This document shows positions 7,846 to 15,828 of a DNA stretch of 32,618 nucleotides, piece after piece; the first letter of the stretch is position 1, and each line of letters starts with the position of its first letter. This DNA is from Bacillota bacterium (lineage in GTDB: Bacteria; Bacillota; Clostridia; Christensenellales; Aristaeellaceae): assembly GCA_023404345.1 (NCBI GenBank), contig JAEYCB010000058.1, positions 1 to 32,618 on the forward strand, written 5' to 3'. The position numbers were made by a program, and so were the translations under genes. A model generated the notes under the pieces. That model saw only the letters and a program-made list of their open reading frames with translations. It was not told the DNA's origin and did not search any database.

Positions 7846-8196
7846 ATGTTTATGATCAATGAAAATGACCGTGAATACCGTTTCGGCGACAGTGGTCCCA
7901 AGTACCTGATGAAGGGTCCTCGCAGCAACTTCGCCGTGGTGCAGTTCCAGGCCGGACAGGATTTCAAGGCTCATTATCACAATGTGATGGAAGAAAATTT
8001 CTTCATTCTGGAGGGTCAGGTGGACATCGTGGTGGATGGCACGGTGCATCATCTCAAGCAGGGTGACCTGATTCACATTGAGCCGGGCGAGATTCATTAT
8101 GTGATTAATAACTATGACGCGCCGGTAAAGATGATCTCCACCCTGGCCCCCTACACTGACCCCGACAAGGTTGAGGTAGACAACTACACTTATTAA
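7846..8196 (+). CDS. small cupin-domain protein, candidate AI-2 processing enzyme
   Basis: A 116-residue single-domain cupin. Motif 1 is visible as AHYHNVMEENFFILEG with likely metal ligands H43, H45 and E49 (or E50), and motif 2 as GDLIHIEPGEIHYVIN with H84. All four expected metal ligands are therefore present, which suggests an enzyme rather than a binding remnant. The start at 7846 has AAAGGAG 11 bases upstream. It is the last gene of the lsrR-lsrK transcript and ends just before a terminator. No LsrG (an ABM-fold protein) is seen in the window, so the cupin may isomerise or otherwise process phospho-AI-2 or a related phospho-sugar. That role is inferred from position only. Confidence 0.75.
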   Translation: MFMINENDREYRFGDSGPKYLMKGPRSNFAVVQFQAGQDFKAHYHNVMEENFFILEGQVDIVVDGTVHHLKQGDLIHIEPGEIHYVINNYDAPVKMISTLAPYTDPDKVEVDNYTY

Positions 8197-8202
8197 GGAA
8201 GC

Positions 8203-8248
8203 CAAAACGAGGCGGTTGCCGGATTCATCCAGCAGCCGCCTCGTTTTG
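8203..8248. terminator. bidirectional intrinsic terminator
   Basis: A 13-bp perfect stem (CAAAACGAGGCGG with CCGCCTCGTTTTG) extends four more pairs (one G-U) to a 12-base loop. The A-run on one side and the T-run on the other make it usable from both strands. It sits in the 58-base gap between the convergent stops of the cupin gene and the dipeptidase gene. Confidence 0.9.
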
Positions 8249-8254
8249 CGTTAT

Positions 8255-9157
8255 TCAAATTCTTTCCAGATAATGCTTGAAATTCAGACCCGCCACAGCC
8301 TCTACCAGCGTCTCGTCAAAGCCGCGGCGCCTCATGCCGTCCAGCAAAGCGGGGATATCGCCTGCGTTGCGCAGGCCGTCGGGCCAGGAATCAATGCCGT
8401 CAAAATCGCTTCCCAAACCCACGTGAGCTTCTCCGCCCAGATCGCAGATATGAGCGATATGATCAATCACCCGATCCAGATCGGCCTGGGCATCGTTGCT
8501 TAAGAAGAGGGGATAGAAGTTGACGCCCACATAGCCGCCCGCTTCAAACAGACAACGCAGCTGGTGGTCTGTCAGGTTGCGGGGGTGATTGCACAACGCG
8601 CGGGCGCAACTGTGCGAAGCCAGGGGCGGCGCCTCGCCGTCCAGAAGGTCGTAAAAGCCGCGCTCGTTCAGGTGGGACACATCCACTGCCATATGCCGGT
8701 TGCGCATGCGACGAACGATGTCCCATCCCAGTGGAGTAAGGCCTTCATTGCTGCCGGTAATTGCGGGATGAGCCACGCCGTTTTCATTGTTCCATACCAG
8801 CGCAGCCATGCGTACACCCAAATCCGCAAAGTGATCCACCTGCGCCACATCGCCGCCAAAGGCTTCGCCGCCCTCAATGGTCAGCATTACATTGGCAACG
8901 CCTTCGCGCGCCTGAGAAAGATCGACAATCTGATGAAAGCCTTGTTCTTTCAATCGCTCAAAGGCCCGGAGCTCCTTTTGGACGATGGTGGGCTGCATCT
9001 GCATGCCGCTTGTGCATACAAACAATGCCAGACACTGCACCCGAACGCCACCGGCGGCAGTCAATAACTCGGCGGTTATGTCCAGCGGGGCTCCACAGGG
9101 ACGGTCTGGAGAAGCTAGTGCATAGAGCGTATCGGCATGCGTATCGCAAACCAGCAT
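8255..9157 (-). CDS. membrane-dipeptidase-like peptidase, family M19
   Basis: A 300-residue metallopeptidase of the renal dipeptidase family (M19), which hydrolyses dipeptides including D-amino-acid types. The expected zinc ligands can be seen: CDTHAD near the N-terminus (His and Asp), the Glu in LTIEGGEAF, the His in AVDVSHL and the His in LASHSCAR. GLGSDFDGI near residue 250 is also typical. No signal peptide or membrane segment is seen, so it should act in the cytoplasm. The start at 9157 has AAGGAG 8 bases upstream and is preferred over the ATG at 9181. It follows the GMP-synthase-like gene by 46 bases and is probably co-transcribed. Its true substrate is unknown. Confidence 0.88.
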   Translation of the reverse strand: MLVCDTHADTLYALASPDRPCGAPLDITAELLTAAGGVRVQCLALFVCTSGMQMQPTIVQKELRAFERLKEQGFHQIVDLSQAREGVANVMLTIEGGEAFGGDVAQVDHFADLGVRMAALVWNNENGVAHPAITGSNEGLTPLGWDIVRRMRNRHMAVDVSHLNERGFYDLLDGEAPPLASHSCARALCNHPRNLTDHQLRCLFEAGGYVGVNFYPLFLSNDAQADLDRVIDHIAHICDLGGEAHVGLGSDFDGIDSWPDGLRNAGDIPALLDGMRRRGFDETLVEAVAGLNFKHYLERI

Positions 9158-9203
9158 AAGGGGCTCTCCTTCTTTATGCAAATAAATTCAGACACAGCCA
9201 AAC

Positions 9204-10658
9204 TTATTCCATTTCGCCATAATGTATGCTTGGTGTAAGGTCGTATACCACGCGAACCACGCCCTTAACCTCGCTGCGGATGCGCTCAGAGGCGCGTTCC
9301 AGCACATCAAAAGGCAAACGGGCGGCCAAGGCGCCTCCCTGGGATACCTGCAGCGCACGCAGGCTTATTGCATAGGCACCTGGCTGGTCCGGGCTGTCCA
9401 CCAGATTGGTATAGTATTGCCACAGGCGCTTGGCGTGGCCGCCCTGACGGATTTCTTCGCTAAAACAGGCGTCGGCAGCCCGCAGCACGGCCAGCCTCTC
9501 CGGCGTAACCTGGCCAAAGATGCGCAAAGCCAATCCGCTGGCGGGGAAAGGCTGGCGAAGTGCGATGCTGTCGGGCAGAGACAATGCCGTTGCCAGGCGA
9601 CGCACTTCTTCTTTAAATAGATCGCGCACAGGCTCGCATACGCATAGGTCATAGGTGCCTTTCACATTTTCCATTTCGGCGCTGGTAGAAAAACCAAACA
9701 GCGCATCATTAAGATTTGCACCCATTACTATAGCGCGGATGCCTGGATCATAGCCCAACTGCTTCATCAGCACCTGGGTCATCAGCTGTGCGGCGATGCG
9801 TTCTTTATCATCCCTGTTGCGCACGCCGGACAGCGCATGCAGAAAAGCTTCGCTGGCATCCACATGTGCCACCACCAGCCCCATGGAATCCATAAAGGTA
9901 GAGATGACATTCTCCGGTTCACCCTGGCGAAAAAGACCTGTATCCACAAACACGCACATCAACCGGTCTCCTACAGCCAGGCTGGCCAGACGCGCACATA
10001 CGGCACTGTCCACGCCGCCGGATACTGCACACAGCACACGGCCTTCAGGCGTGGCCTGCCGGATGCGATCAATAGCCAGCTGGATCATGGCGTCTTCATC
10101 CCAGGAAGCAGAGACTGCGCAAATGCAGCTGGCAAAGTTATACAAAAGTTGGGCGGCATCCGGGTCGTTACGTTCGATGGGGTATTGCACCGCATATAGC
10201 GGAAGATGACGGTGACGGAAACCAATAGCACGTTCCGTGGCGGTAGCCAGGGGCGAAAGGGAGTCGGACAACGTCAGATCCGACAGGGAGCGCAACACGC
10301 GCTCACCACCAGAAATATTGGTAAATAGGGGATCATGCTCCAAACCCAGCGTCACCGAGCCGCGCGGACAGGCAGCGGGCGAGGCATCTCCGCCATAAAA
10401 GCGGCATAACGCAGGCACCATACCCCCCAGCGCCAGTATCGGGACCCCCGCCTCCAGCAGTGCGGGATCAAGCTGAGCCAGTGCATCCTCCGCTCCGTCG
10501 TTGGCGGAAAGAACAATCCCCTTTGGCGCGTAGGACAAAACCGTTTCCGCCCGGCTGTCCAGAGCGAGGGGAAGGCTGTACACCTGGCGATAGCGAAGCG
10601 TACGGGCGATCAGCGCCGATTGCCTGCGGCTTTGGCACAGAACCAGAACGGTATCCAT
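9204..10658 (-). CDS. GMP-synthase-like ATP-pyrophosphatase with degenerate glutaminase domain
   Basis: A 484-residue protein with the GuaA domain order. Residues 1-175 resemble a class I glutaminase domain, but the nucleophile elbow reads ILALGGM (no Cys) and the His-Pro-Glu region reads AVQYPIE (no His), so glutamine hydrolysis is not expected. Residues 195-370 are an N-type ATP-pyrophosphatase with an intact SGGVDS loop (213-218). Residues 375-484 match the GuaA dimerisation domain (ARLPFDVLERASERI, VKGVVRVVYD), but the usual KPPATIEWE tail is replaced by SIHYGEME, and the LYPDVIES segment is replaced by ANLNDALFGF. It could be an ammonia-dependent GMP synthase or a paralogue acting on another substrate. 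The ATG at 10658 has GAGGAGG 9 bases upstream. A standard guaA elsewhere in the genome cannot be ruled in or out. Confidence 0.8.
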   Translation of the reverse strand: MDTVLVLCQSRRQSALIARTLRYRQVYSLPLALDSRAETVLSYAPKGIVLSANDGAEDALAQLDPALLEAGVPILALGGMVPALCRFYGGDASPAACPRGSVTLGLEHDPLFTNISGGERVLRSLSDLTLSDSLSPLATATERAIGFRHRHLPLYAVQYPIERNDPDAAQLLYNFASCICAVSASWDEDAMIQLAIDRIRQATPEGRVLCAVSGGVDSAVCARLASLAVGDRLMCVFVDTGLFRQGEPENVISTFMDSMGLVVAHVDASEAFLHALSGVRNRDDKERIAAQLMTQVLMKQLGYDPGIRAIVMGANLNDALFGFSTSAEMENVKGTYDLCVCEPVRDLFKEEVRRLATALSLPDSIALRQPFPASGLALRIFGQVTPERLAVLRAADACFSEEIRQGGHAKRLWQYYTNLVDSPDQPGAYAISLRALQVSQGGALAARLPFDVLERASERIRSEVKGVVRVVYDLTPSIHYGEME

Positions 10659-10859
10659 CTGAGTGGCCCTCCTCTTGGGGCAGCGGGAAATGCAGCCCGC
10701 CGCCAAAAGACAAAATTGGTGCTATAACATTCTCCGCCCGTGCCCGAAAACCCTTCCGATCCTGAAGACGATTGCGTTTGTACGGCTCGATGGGCCAAAG
10801 ATTTACAATTGCGAGCCCCGGAGGGGGGAGAGGGAAGCGCGTGGCAAGGAAAACAGGGG

Positions 10860-10888
10860 TTGTAGAGTTGCGGGAATATTGGTATAAT
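10860..10888 (+). promoter_or_regulatory. sigma-A promoter of the propeller-plsX-smc operon
   Basis: TTGTAG (10860-10865), a 17-base spacer and a perfect TATAAT (10883-10888), with expected start near 10895. The stretch from 10659 to 10859, between this promoter and the divergent GMP-synthase-like gene, holds no gene. I see no convincing promoter there for the minus-strand gene. Confidence 0.7.
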
Positions 10889-10894
10889 AAACGA

Positions 10895-11027
10895 TGGTAT
10901 ACAGTCGGCACGTATGCCGTCCGCGCTGCAAGCGCGGTCTGGCTGCTCATGTAAGCTCTTTGGGAGCTGCCGGTCCCGTCAGGGGGCCAATCCATCCAAC
11001 CGAACCAAGGATAAGGAGTGCGACATT
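10895..11027 (+). promoter_or_regulatory. structured 5' leader of the propeller gene
   Basis: This leader of about 133 bases contains four consecutive small hairpins: CGGCA-CGTA-TGCCG (10906-10919), CCGCGCT-GCA-AGCGCGG (10921-10937), AGCTC-TTTGG-GAGCT (10954-10968), and a GC-rich one with a G-U pair at about 10972-10987. No known riboswitch class is recognised and there is no U-tract, so a translational or stability role is more likely than termination. The leader ends at AAGGAG (11013-11018). Confidence 0.45.
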
Positions 11028-14000
11028 TTGAGCGACTACTACCGCAACCACAATCAGTCCAGCGACCCTTTCCAGCCGCCGCGCAACGGGGCGTCAGAGG
11101 ATGCGGCTCCCTGGGATATGCCCATGGATGCGCCGGAGATGGCGCAGGGAATGCCTGCTTGGCAGCAGCCCGGTACGATGGGCGGCGGTTTTCTGGCGGA
11201 GGATCCGGCACCTTTTGGCGCGGAAATGCAGCAGAGCGGTGTGCCCCTGTTTCAGGATGCCATGGATTTTCGCACACAGGGAGATGATGCGCCCACGCGC
11301 ATCGCAAAGCCCCTCACCCAACAGATGGTGAATAAGCGCACCACCGTGGACCGCGGGCCCAAACCTTTCGAGAGGCCAATTGCGCCTGCGCAGCAGCCGT
11401 CGGAGCCTGCGCCCGTAGAGCAGCGGGTGGAATCGGCCCCTGAGGCTGCCTCAGAGCAAAACCAGCCCTCTGCGCCGCGCCGCCGTCGCAGCCGCGTAGC
11501 CGAGCGCGCTCAGGAAACGCCTTCCGAGCCGGTACAATTCGTTCAGCCTGCCCAGGATTACGACCCCTTCGAGGCTGGTGACAGTGAGGCGCCTGAAACG
11601 CAGCATGTGGAGCGGCGCGCCGCTGTACCTGGCGGCCGCTATACCGGTGCGCGTACGGCCATGCCTGAGGGAGGCCCCCGCTCCCGGTCCGCTGCAGCGC
11701 GCAGCCATGAGGCAGGCCAGCCGGCGGCAGACGATGCGGCTCCTGCGCCGCGCCGGGCTGCGCAGCCCGGTACAAGGCCCACGCAGCCGGGTAGACGGCC
11801 TGCGCCTGCTCAGGGTCAGCGCCCGCAGCAGCCTGTGCCACAGGGCCAGCGGCCCACGCAGCCGGGTAGACGGCCTGCGTCCGCCCAGGGCCAGCGTCCG
11901 CAGCAACGCCCTGCTCCGCAGGGCCAGCGTCCCGCACAGCAGGCGGCCATGCCGCAGGTCGGACAGCGCATGCCCCAGGCTGAAATGGAAGGAAACGCCA
12001 TGCCGCGCCGTCAGGCCGGTCCGCGGCAGCAACCTGCGCGTCCCGCGGATGAGGCGTTCCGCCGTCCCACCGCTTCGGTGGACAGGCCCCGCTATGAATT
12101 TGAAGAAGATGAGGACTACGCTTCCCAGGAGCCGGAGCGCCGCCGTGGCGGTGTGCTTCTGCCTATCGTGATTGCGCTGCTGGTGGTAGGCGCTTTGTTG
12201 GCCGGCATTTGCCTGCCCGACTGGGAAAGCATGGGCGGCATCGGCAGTGCAGTTGCGCCGGTTAAATCCACGCTGGTAGGGGCTTTTACGAGCGTGAAGA
12301 ACATGATCGTGCCCGAAGAGGACCCCATCAAGAGCTTCAGCGCTGCCGCGGCGGATAGCGCGGCGCCTACGCAGGTGATTTTTGCCGTGCAGACTGCAAA
12401 GTCAGTCACGGGCCTGCGTATCGTAGATGACATGGGCAATACCGTCTATGACGGTGCCTACTCCACTGACAAGGAAGCCAGCGGCGAGGTGATTTCCAAC
12501 AGCAATGTGCTGCTGTGGAAGCCTTCCTGCACCATTGAAGAAGCATACAGCGGCGGCTTCATGGCCTATGCCCGCAAGCAGGACGGCGTGGAGAGCGAGG
12601 GCTTCCCTGTGTCCGCCCCGGTGAGCATCTCTGCGCCTCGCGTGGTGGCCGAACCCATGCAGGGCTTCACGTGTGACACGTCCATCTCCGGCGTGCCTGC
12701 GCATATCACCTTTACCCTCACCACCTCTACCGACGTAACTGCCGTGCGCGTGGTAGATGGCTATAACACCCCCGTAGTCAGCATGTATCTGACTGATCCG
12801 CAGAGCGAAGATGCCAGCGTGATCGAAAACGGCGATCAGCGCCTGTGGACGCTGAGTACGGAAGTGACCACCGCTTATTCTGGCGAGTATGATGCGCAGT
12901 ATCAGCTGGATGGCGAGCTCAACTTCACCCCCGCTGGTATGAGTGTGGAAGTGCAGCTGGGCAGCGAGCCTGCCGGGGAAACGGATTTGGAAGAGGAAGA
13001 AGAGGAGCCGGCAGAGCCCACGCCCAGTCCGACGCCCTCTCCCACGCCCAGTCCCAGCCCCACGCCCAGCCCGACGCCCTCTCCCACTCCGGTGCCCACC
13101 ACTTCGCCTCTGCCCGATCTGAGCGCGGAGGCCGCGTCCGCGGCCCTGCCTGATGATCTGATCCTCAAGGCCATGCTCTACAGCGGCACCAAGACCATCG
13201 GCACGTTCACCCGCGAGCGCACCATCAACATGCTCAACGCCTTCACCACCACGGTGGGCGGCAGCGATTACGCGGGCTGGCGGCAGGCGGGCGTGCTCAC
13301 CTTCCGCAGCGGGCCGCTGCGCCAGAACGCGTCCTACGGCACGGTGGATGTGCAGTCCGCCAAGCTCAGCGAGGTCTGGAGCCAGCCCGTCGGTTCGATG
13401 AAAACCAACGAGAGTACCGTCTATGGCGTGGCCGCACCCGGACAGCCCGTGATCGTCAAATGGCCCACGGAGCTGCGCCAGCGCATGGGCATCAAGGATG
13501 AGATGAAGGAAGTGGCCGCCCTCAAGGAGGTCATTGTCGCCGGACAGGACGGGTTTGTCTACTTCTATAACCTGCTCACCGGCGAGGCCACCCGTGATCC
13601 CATTGAGCTGGGTGCTCCCAGCCGCGGCGGCCTGTCCGTTGCGACCAACGGCACTCCTGTTTTGGGCGTGGGCCAGTTCAACAGCCGCCTGGCCAACAAG
13701 ACGGTCAAGAACGGCTATCACATCCTGAACCTCATCACCAATGAGAAGGAACGCCTCATCGCCGGAGACGGCAAGGACAAGAACAGCAATTACAGCGGGT
13801 TCCTCGGCTCGGCGCTCTTTGACAGCAATACCGGCACGATGATCGTCGGCGGCCAGAACGGCGTGCTCTACACTGCCGAGTTCGGTGCGGTCAAGGATAC
13901 TTACAACTACCAGAGCAACGAGATTACCCTGTCCGAGACCATCCAGGGTTACAAGACCCAGGCTAAGGGACAGGACCGCACCGATACCAACATCAACGCC

Positions 14001-14693
14001 AGCGTGGCCGTATACAATAACTACGTCTACTATGGCGATGTCGGCGGCATCCTGCAGTGTGTGGATCTCAACACCCTCACCCCTGTCTGGGCTGTGGATA
14101 CGGGAGACAGCATTGAATCCACGCCTGCGCTGGATGTGGAGGATGGTTCCGTGGTATCGCTGTATACGGCTAACGCCATCGTAAACGGCGGTAAGAATGG
14201 TGTGTGTACCATCCGTCGCATCAACGCTCTTACCGGTGCGCAGGAATGGGCATACGAAGTGCCTGATCTGGTGTATGCCAGCAAGCGCGACATCGGCGTA
14301 TATGCCAGCCCGGTTGTCGGTCAAGGCGCCATCCGCGACCTGGTCATCTTCACCGCCACCAACGATGAGGCGGGTGCCAAGGTGATCGCCCTGAACAAGG
14401 CCGACGGCAAGGTTGCCTGGCAGACCTCGCTGGAAAGCGCCACGCTGTCCAGTCCTGTGGCCATCTACAACGAGGATGGCGATGCCTGGCTGATTCAGGC
14501 CGAGAGCAATGGCAAGATTCATCTGATGGACGCCACCGACGGTTCCATCCTGGATACGCTGACCCTCACCGGCGGCGAGGGAGAGGAAAGTACGCTGACC
14601 ATTGAAGGCTCGCCCGCCGTGTATGGTAACCTTATGATCATTGGCACCACGGGCAAGGACGCTGGCGGCGTATACTGCATCAAAATTGAGTAA
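11028..14693 (+). CDS. membrane-anchored PQQ-like beta-propeller protein with long disordered cytoplasmic N-terminus
   Basis: A 1221-residue protein in five parts. Residues 1-370 are low complexity and rich in Pro, Gln, Arg and Ala. Residues 376-396 are one hydrophobic membrane segment (LLPIVIALLVVGALLAGICL) preceded by arginines, so the N-terminus is cytoplasmic. Residues of about 445-540 and 555-650 are two similar beta-rich modules (compare VTGLRIVDDMGNTVYD and VTAVRVVDGYNTPVVS). Residues 664-696 are a Pro-Thr-Pro-Ser spacer, and from about 705 to the end is a PQQ/BamB-like beta-propeller (DGFVYFYNLLTG, GAQEWAYEV, DGKVAWQTSL). The start is inferred as TTG at 11028, because AAGGAG lies 9 bases upstream and no in-frame ATG fits. 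plsX follows after 21 bases. Function unknown; an envelope scaffold or sensor is plausible. Confidence 0.8.
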   Translation: MSDYYRNHNQSSDPFQPPRNGASEDAAPWDMPMDAPEMAQGMPAWQQPGTMGGGFLAEDPAPFGAEMQQSGVPLFQDAMDFRTQGDDAPTRIAKPLTQQMVNKRTTVDRGPKPFERPIAPAQQPSEPAPVEQRVESAPEAASEQNQPSAPRRRRSRVAERAQETPSEPVQFVQPAQDYDPFEAGDSEAPETQHVERRAAVPGGRYTGARTAMPEGGPRSRSAAARSHEAGQPAADDAAPAPRRAAQPGTRPTQPGRRPAPAQGQRPQQPVPQGQRPTQPGRRPASAQGQRPQQRPAPQGQRPAQQAAMPQVGQRMPQAEMEGNAMPRRQAGPRQQPARPADEAFRRPTASVDRPRYEFEEDEDYASQEPERRRGGVLLPIVIALLVVGALLAGICLPDWESMGGIGSAVAPVKSTLVGAFTSVKNMIVPEEDPIKSFSAAAADSAAPTQVIFAVQTAKSVTGLRIVDDMGNTVYDGAYSTDKEASGEVISNSNVLLWKPSCTIEEAYSGGFMAYARKQDGVESEGFPVSAPVSISAPRVVAEPMQGFTCDTSISGVPAHITFTLTTSTDVTAVRVVDGYNTPVVSMYLTDPQSEDASVIENGDQRLWTLSTEVTTAYSGEYDAQYQLDGELNFTPAGMSVEVQLGSEPAGETDLEEEEEEPAEPTPSPTPSPTPSPSPTPSPTPSPTPVPTTSPLPDLSAEAASAALPDDLILKAMLYSGTKTIGTFTRERTINMLNAFTTTVGGSDYAGWRQAGVLTFRSGPLRQNASYGTVDVQSAKLSEVWSQPVGSMKTNESTVYGVAAPGQPVIVKWPTELRQRMGIKDEMKEVAALKEVIVAGQDGFVYFYNLLTGEATRDPIELGAPSRGGLSVATNGTPVLGVGQFNSRLANKTVKNGYHILNLITNEKERLIAGDGKDKNSNYSGFLGSALFDSNTGTMIVGGQNGVLYTAEFGAVKDTYNYQSNEITLSETIQGYKTQAKGQDRTDTNINASVAVYNNYVYYGDVGGILQCVDLNTLTPVWAVDTGDSIESTPALDVEDGSVVSLYTANAIVNGGKNGVCTIRRINALTGAQEWAYEVPDLVYASKRDIGVYASPVVGQGAIRDLVIFTATNDEAGAKVIALNKADGKVAWQTSLESATLSSPVAIYNEDGDAWLIQAESNGKIHLMDATDGSILDTLTLTGGEGEESTLTIEGSPAVYGNLMIIGTTGKDAGGVYCIKIE
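11778..11930 (+). repeat. 75-base in-frame tandem repeat in the propeller gene
   Basis: Two adjacent units starting at 11778 and 11853 (offset 75 bases, 25 codons) share an identical 27-base opening and encode PTQPGRRPA followed by AQGQRPQQ. A degraded third start (RPAQQ) follows. They lie inside the disordered cytoplasmic part and may vary in copy number between strains. Confidence 0.8.
13017..13113 (+). repeat. Pro-Thr-Pro-Ser coding repeat (surface spacer)
   Basis: A run of short degenerate units encoding PTPS, with the variants PSPS and PVPT, covers residues of about 664-696. It separates the two beta modules from the propeller. Such spacers are typical of proteins that cross or extend from a Gram-positive cell wall. 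Confidence 0.8.
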
Positions 14694-14714
14694 CGCAAGA
14701 GGAGCATATCCACA

Positions 14715-15746
14715 ATGAAGATTTATTTGGACGCGATGGGCGGTGACAACGCACCCCAGGCTCCCGCTGAGGGAGCCAGGGAAGCGTTGGAGCGCTATAA
14801 GGAGCTGGAAATTGAGCTGGCCGGTCCCATCGAGCAGGTGCGGGCCGCGGTGGACGCAGCTTTCCAGGGCGCGGATCCCGCGCTGCGCGCTCGCCTTGTC
14901 CTGACCGATTGCCCCGAAGTCATCACCAACTGCGAAGCACCGGTTATGGCAGTGCGCAAGAAAAAGCAGAGCGCCATTGTTGATGGCATGCTCAAGCTAC
15001 GTGACGGCATGGTAGATGCCTTTGTATCGGCTGGCTCCACGGGCGCGGTGCTCTCAGGCGGTATGTTCCGCCTGGGCCGCCTGCGCGGCATCGACCGCCC
15101 GGCCCTTGCGCCGCTTCTGCCTAATGGCAAGGGCTTTTTCCTGCTTATCGACTGCGGGGCCAACGTGGACTGCCGCCCCGAATATCTGCATCAGTTTGCC
15201 ATGATGGGAAGCGCCTACATGCAGGGCATGCGCGGTATCCAGAACCCGCGCATCTGCCTTGTCAACAATGGCGCGGAGGCCGAAAAGGGCTGTGCACTTA
15301 CCAAAGAGGCCTATGGACTGTTGGAGGCCGATAAGCGCCTCAACTTCGTGGGCAACGTGGAGGCGCGCGAGATTACCCATGACCAGGCTGATGTGATTGT
15401 GTGCGACGGCTTTGTGGGCAACGTGATTCTCAAATTCATGGAGGGTGTGGCCGGCACGCTGATGGGCATCATCAAGAAGGAACTTTTGAGCGATACCCGC
15501 AGCAAGCTGGGGGCCCTCCTTGCAAAGCCTGCCTTCAGCCGCGTAAAAAAGGCCATGGATTACAGCGAGGTGGGCGGCGCGCCGCTTCTGGGTGTGCGCG
15601 GCAATGTGGTCAAGGCGCACGGCTCCTCGGACGGACATGCGCTGGCCTGTGCTATCGGTCAGGCCGTGCAGATGATCCGCGGCGGCGTGGTGGAGAAGAT
15701 TGAGGCGCTCCTGCCCCGCGACGAGCAGCAGCAGCCCGCTGAATAA
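14715..15746 (+). CDS. plsX: PlsX, phosphate acyltransferase
   Basis: A 343-residue enzyme that makes acyl-phosphate from acyl-ACP, the first committed step of the PlsX/PlsY route to phosphatidic acid. Family landmarks are present: the N-terminal YLDAMGGDNAPQ, SAGSTGAVLSGG, DCGANVDCRPEYL, NNGAEAEKG, DGFVGNVILK, and the C-terminal GGAPLLGV with VVKAHGSSD. Length is normal. AGAGGAG lies upstream of the ATG at 14715. It sits just ahead of acpP, its acyl-ACP partner, as in many Bacillota, although the fabD and fabG genes often found between them are absent here. Confidence 0.96.
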   Translation: MKIYLDAMGGDNAPQAPAEGAREALERYKELEIELAGPIEQVRAAVDAAFQGADPALRARLVLTDCPEVITNCEAPVMAVRKKKQSAIVDGMLKLRDGMVDAFVSAGSTGAVLSGGMFRLGRLRGIDRPALAPLLPNGKGFFLLIDCGANVDCRPEYLHQFAMMGSAYMQGMRGIQNPRICLVNNGAEAEKGCALTKEAYGLLEADKRLNFVGNVEAREITHDQADVIVCDGFVGNVILKFMEGVAGTLMGIIKKELLSDTRSKLGALLAKPAFSRVKKAMDYSEVGGAPLLGVRGNVVKAHGSSDGHALACAIGQAVQMIRGGVVEKIEALLPRDEQQQPAE

Positions 15747-15755
15747 CGTTCTGCA

Positions 15756-15806
15756 CGGGAGCGCCGCTCCCGAATCAGATAAGGCGTATTTCGCCATGAT
15801 TTTTTT
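15756..15806 (+). terminator. possible attenuator between plsX and acpP
   Basis: A 7-bp hairpin, CGGGAGC-GCC-GCTCCCG (15756-15772), is followed by a second, weaker structure pairing AATCA with TGATT around a GGCG/CGCC stem (15773-15801). A run of seven T (15800-15806) comes directly after. The form suits partial termination, which would set plsX and acpP output apart. The downstream genes have no other clear promoter, so full termination is unlikely. Confidence 0.45.
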
Positions 15807-15828
15807 GGACGGACAGGAGGATATAACC

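Noticed and set aside
9204..10658. Ordinary guaA (glutamine-hydrolysing GMP synthase)
   Set aside because: Both the glutaminase Cys and His are missing and two GMP-synthase segments are replaced, so the plain name would mislead.
10659..10859. A minus-strand promoter for the GMP-synthase-like gene
   Set aside because: The best -10 candidate (TATAGC at 10726-10721) has only four matches and no acceptable -35 box, so it is not listed.
10895..11027. A small SRP RNA or known riboswitch in the leader
   Set aside because: The conserved GGAAG-type SRP loop and riboswitch core sequences I know are not present; only simple hairpins can be supported.
12402..14522. A 706-codon minus-strand frame opposite the propeller gene
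   Set aside because: It is antisense to a frame that encodes clear propeller and spacer repeats; it resembles no known protein and follows the same GC-bias pattern.
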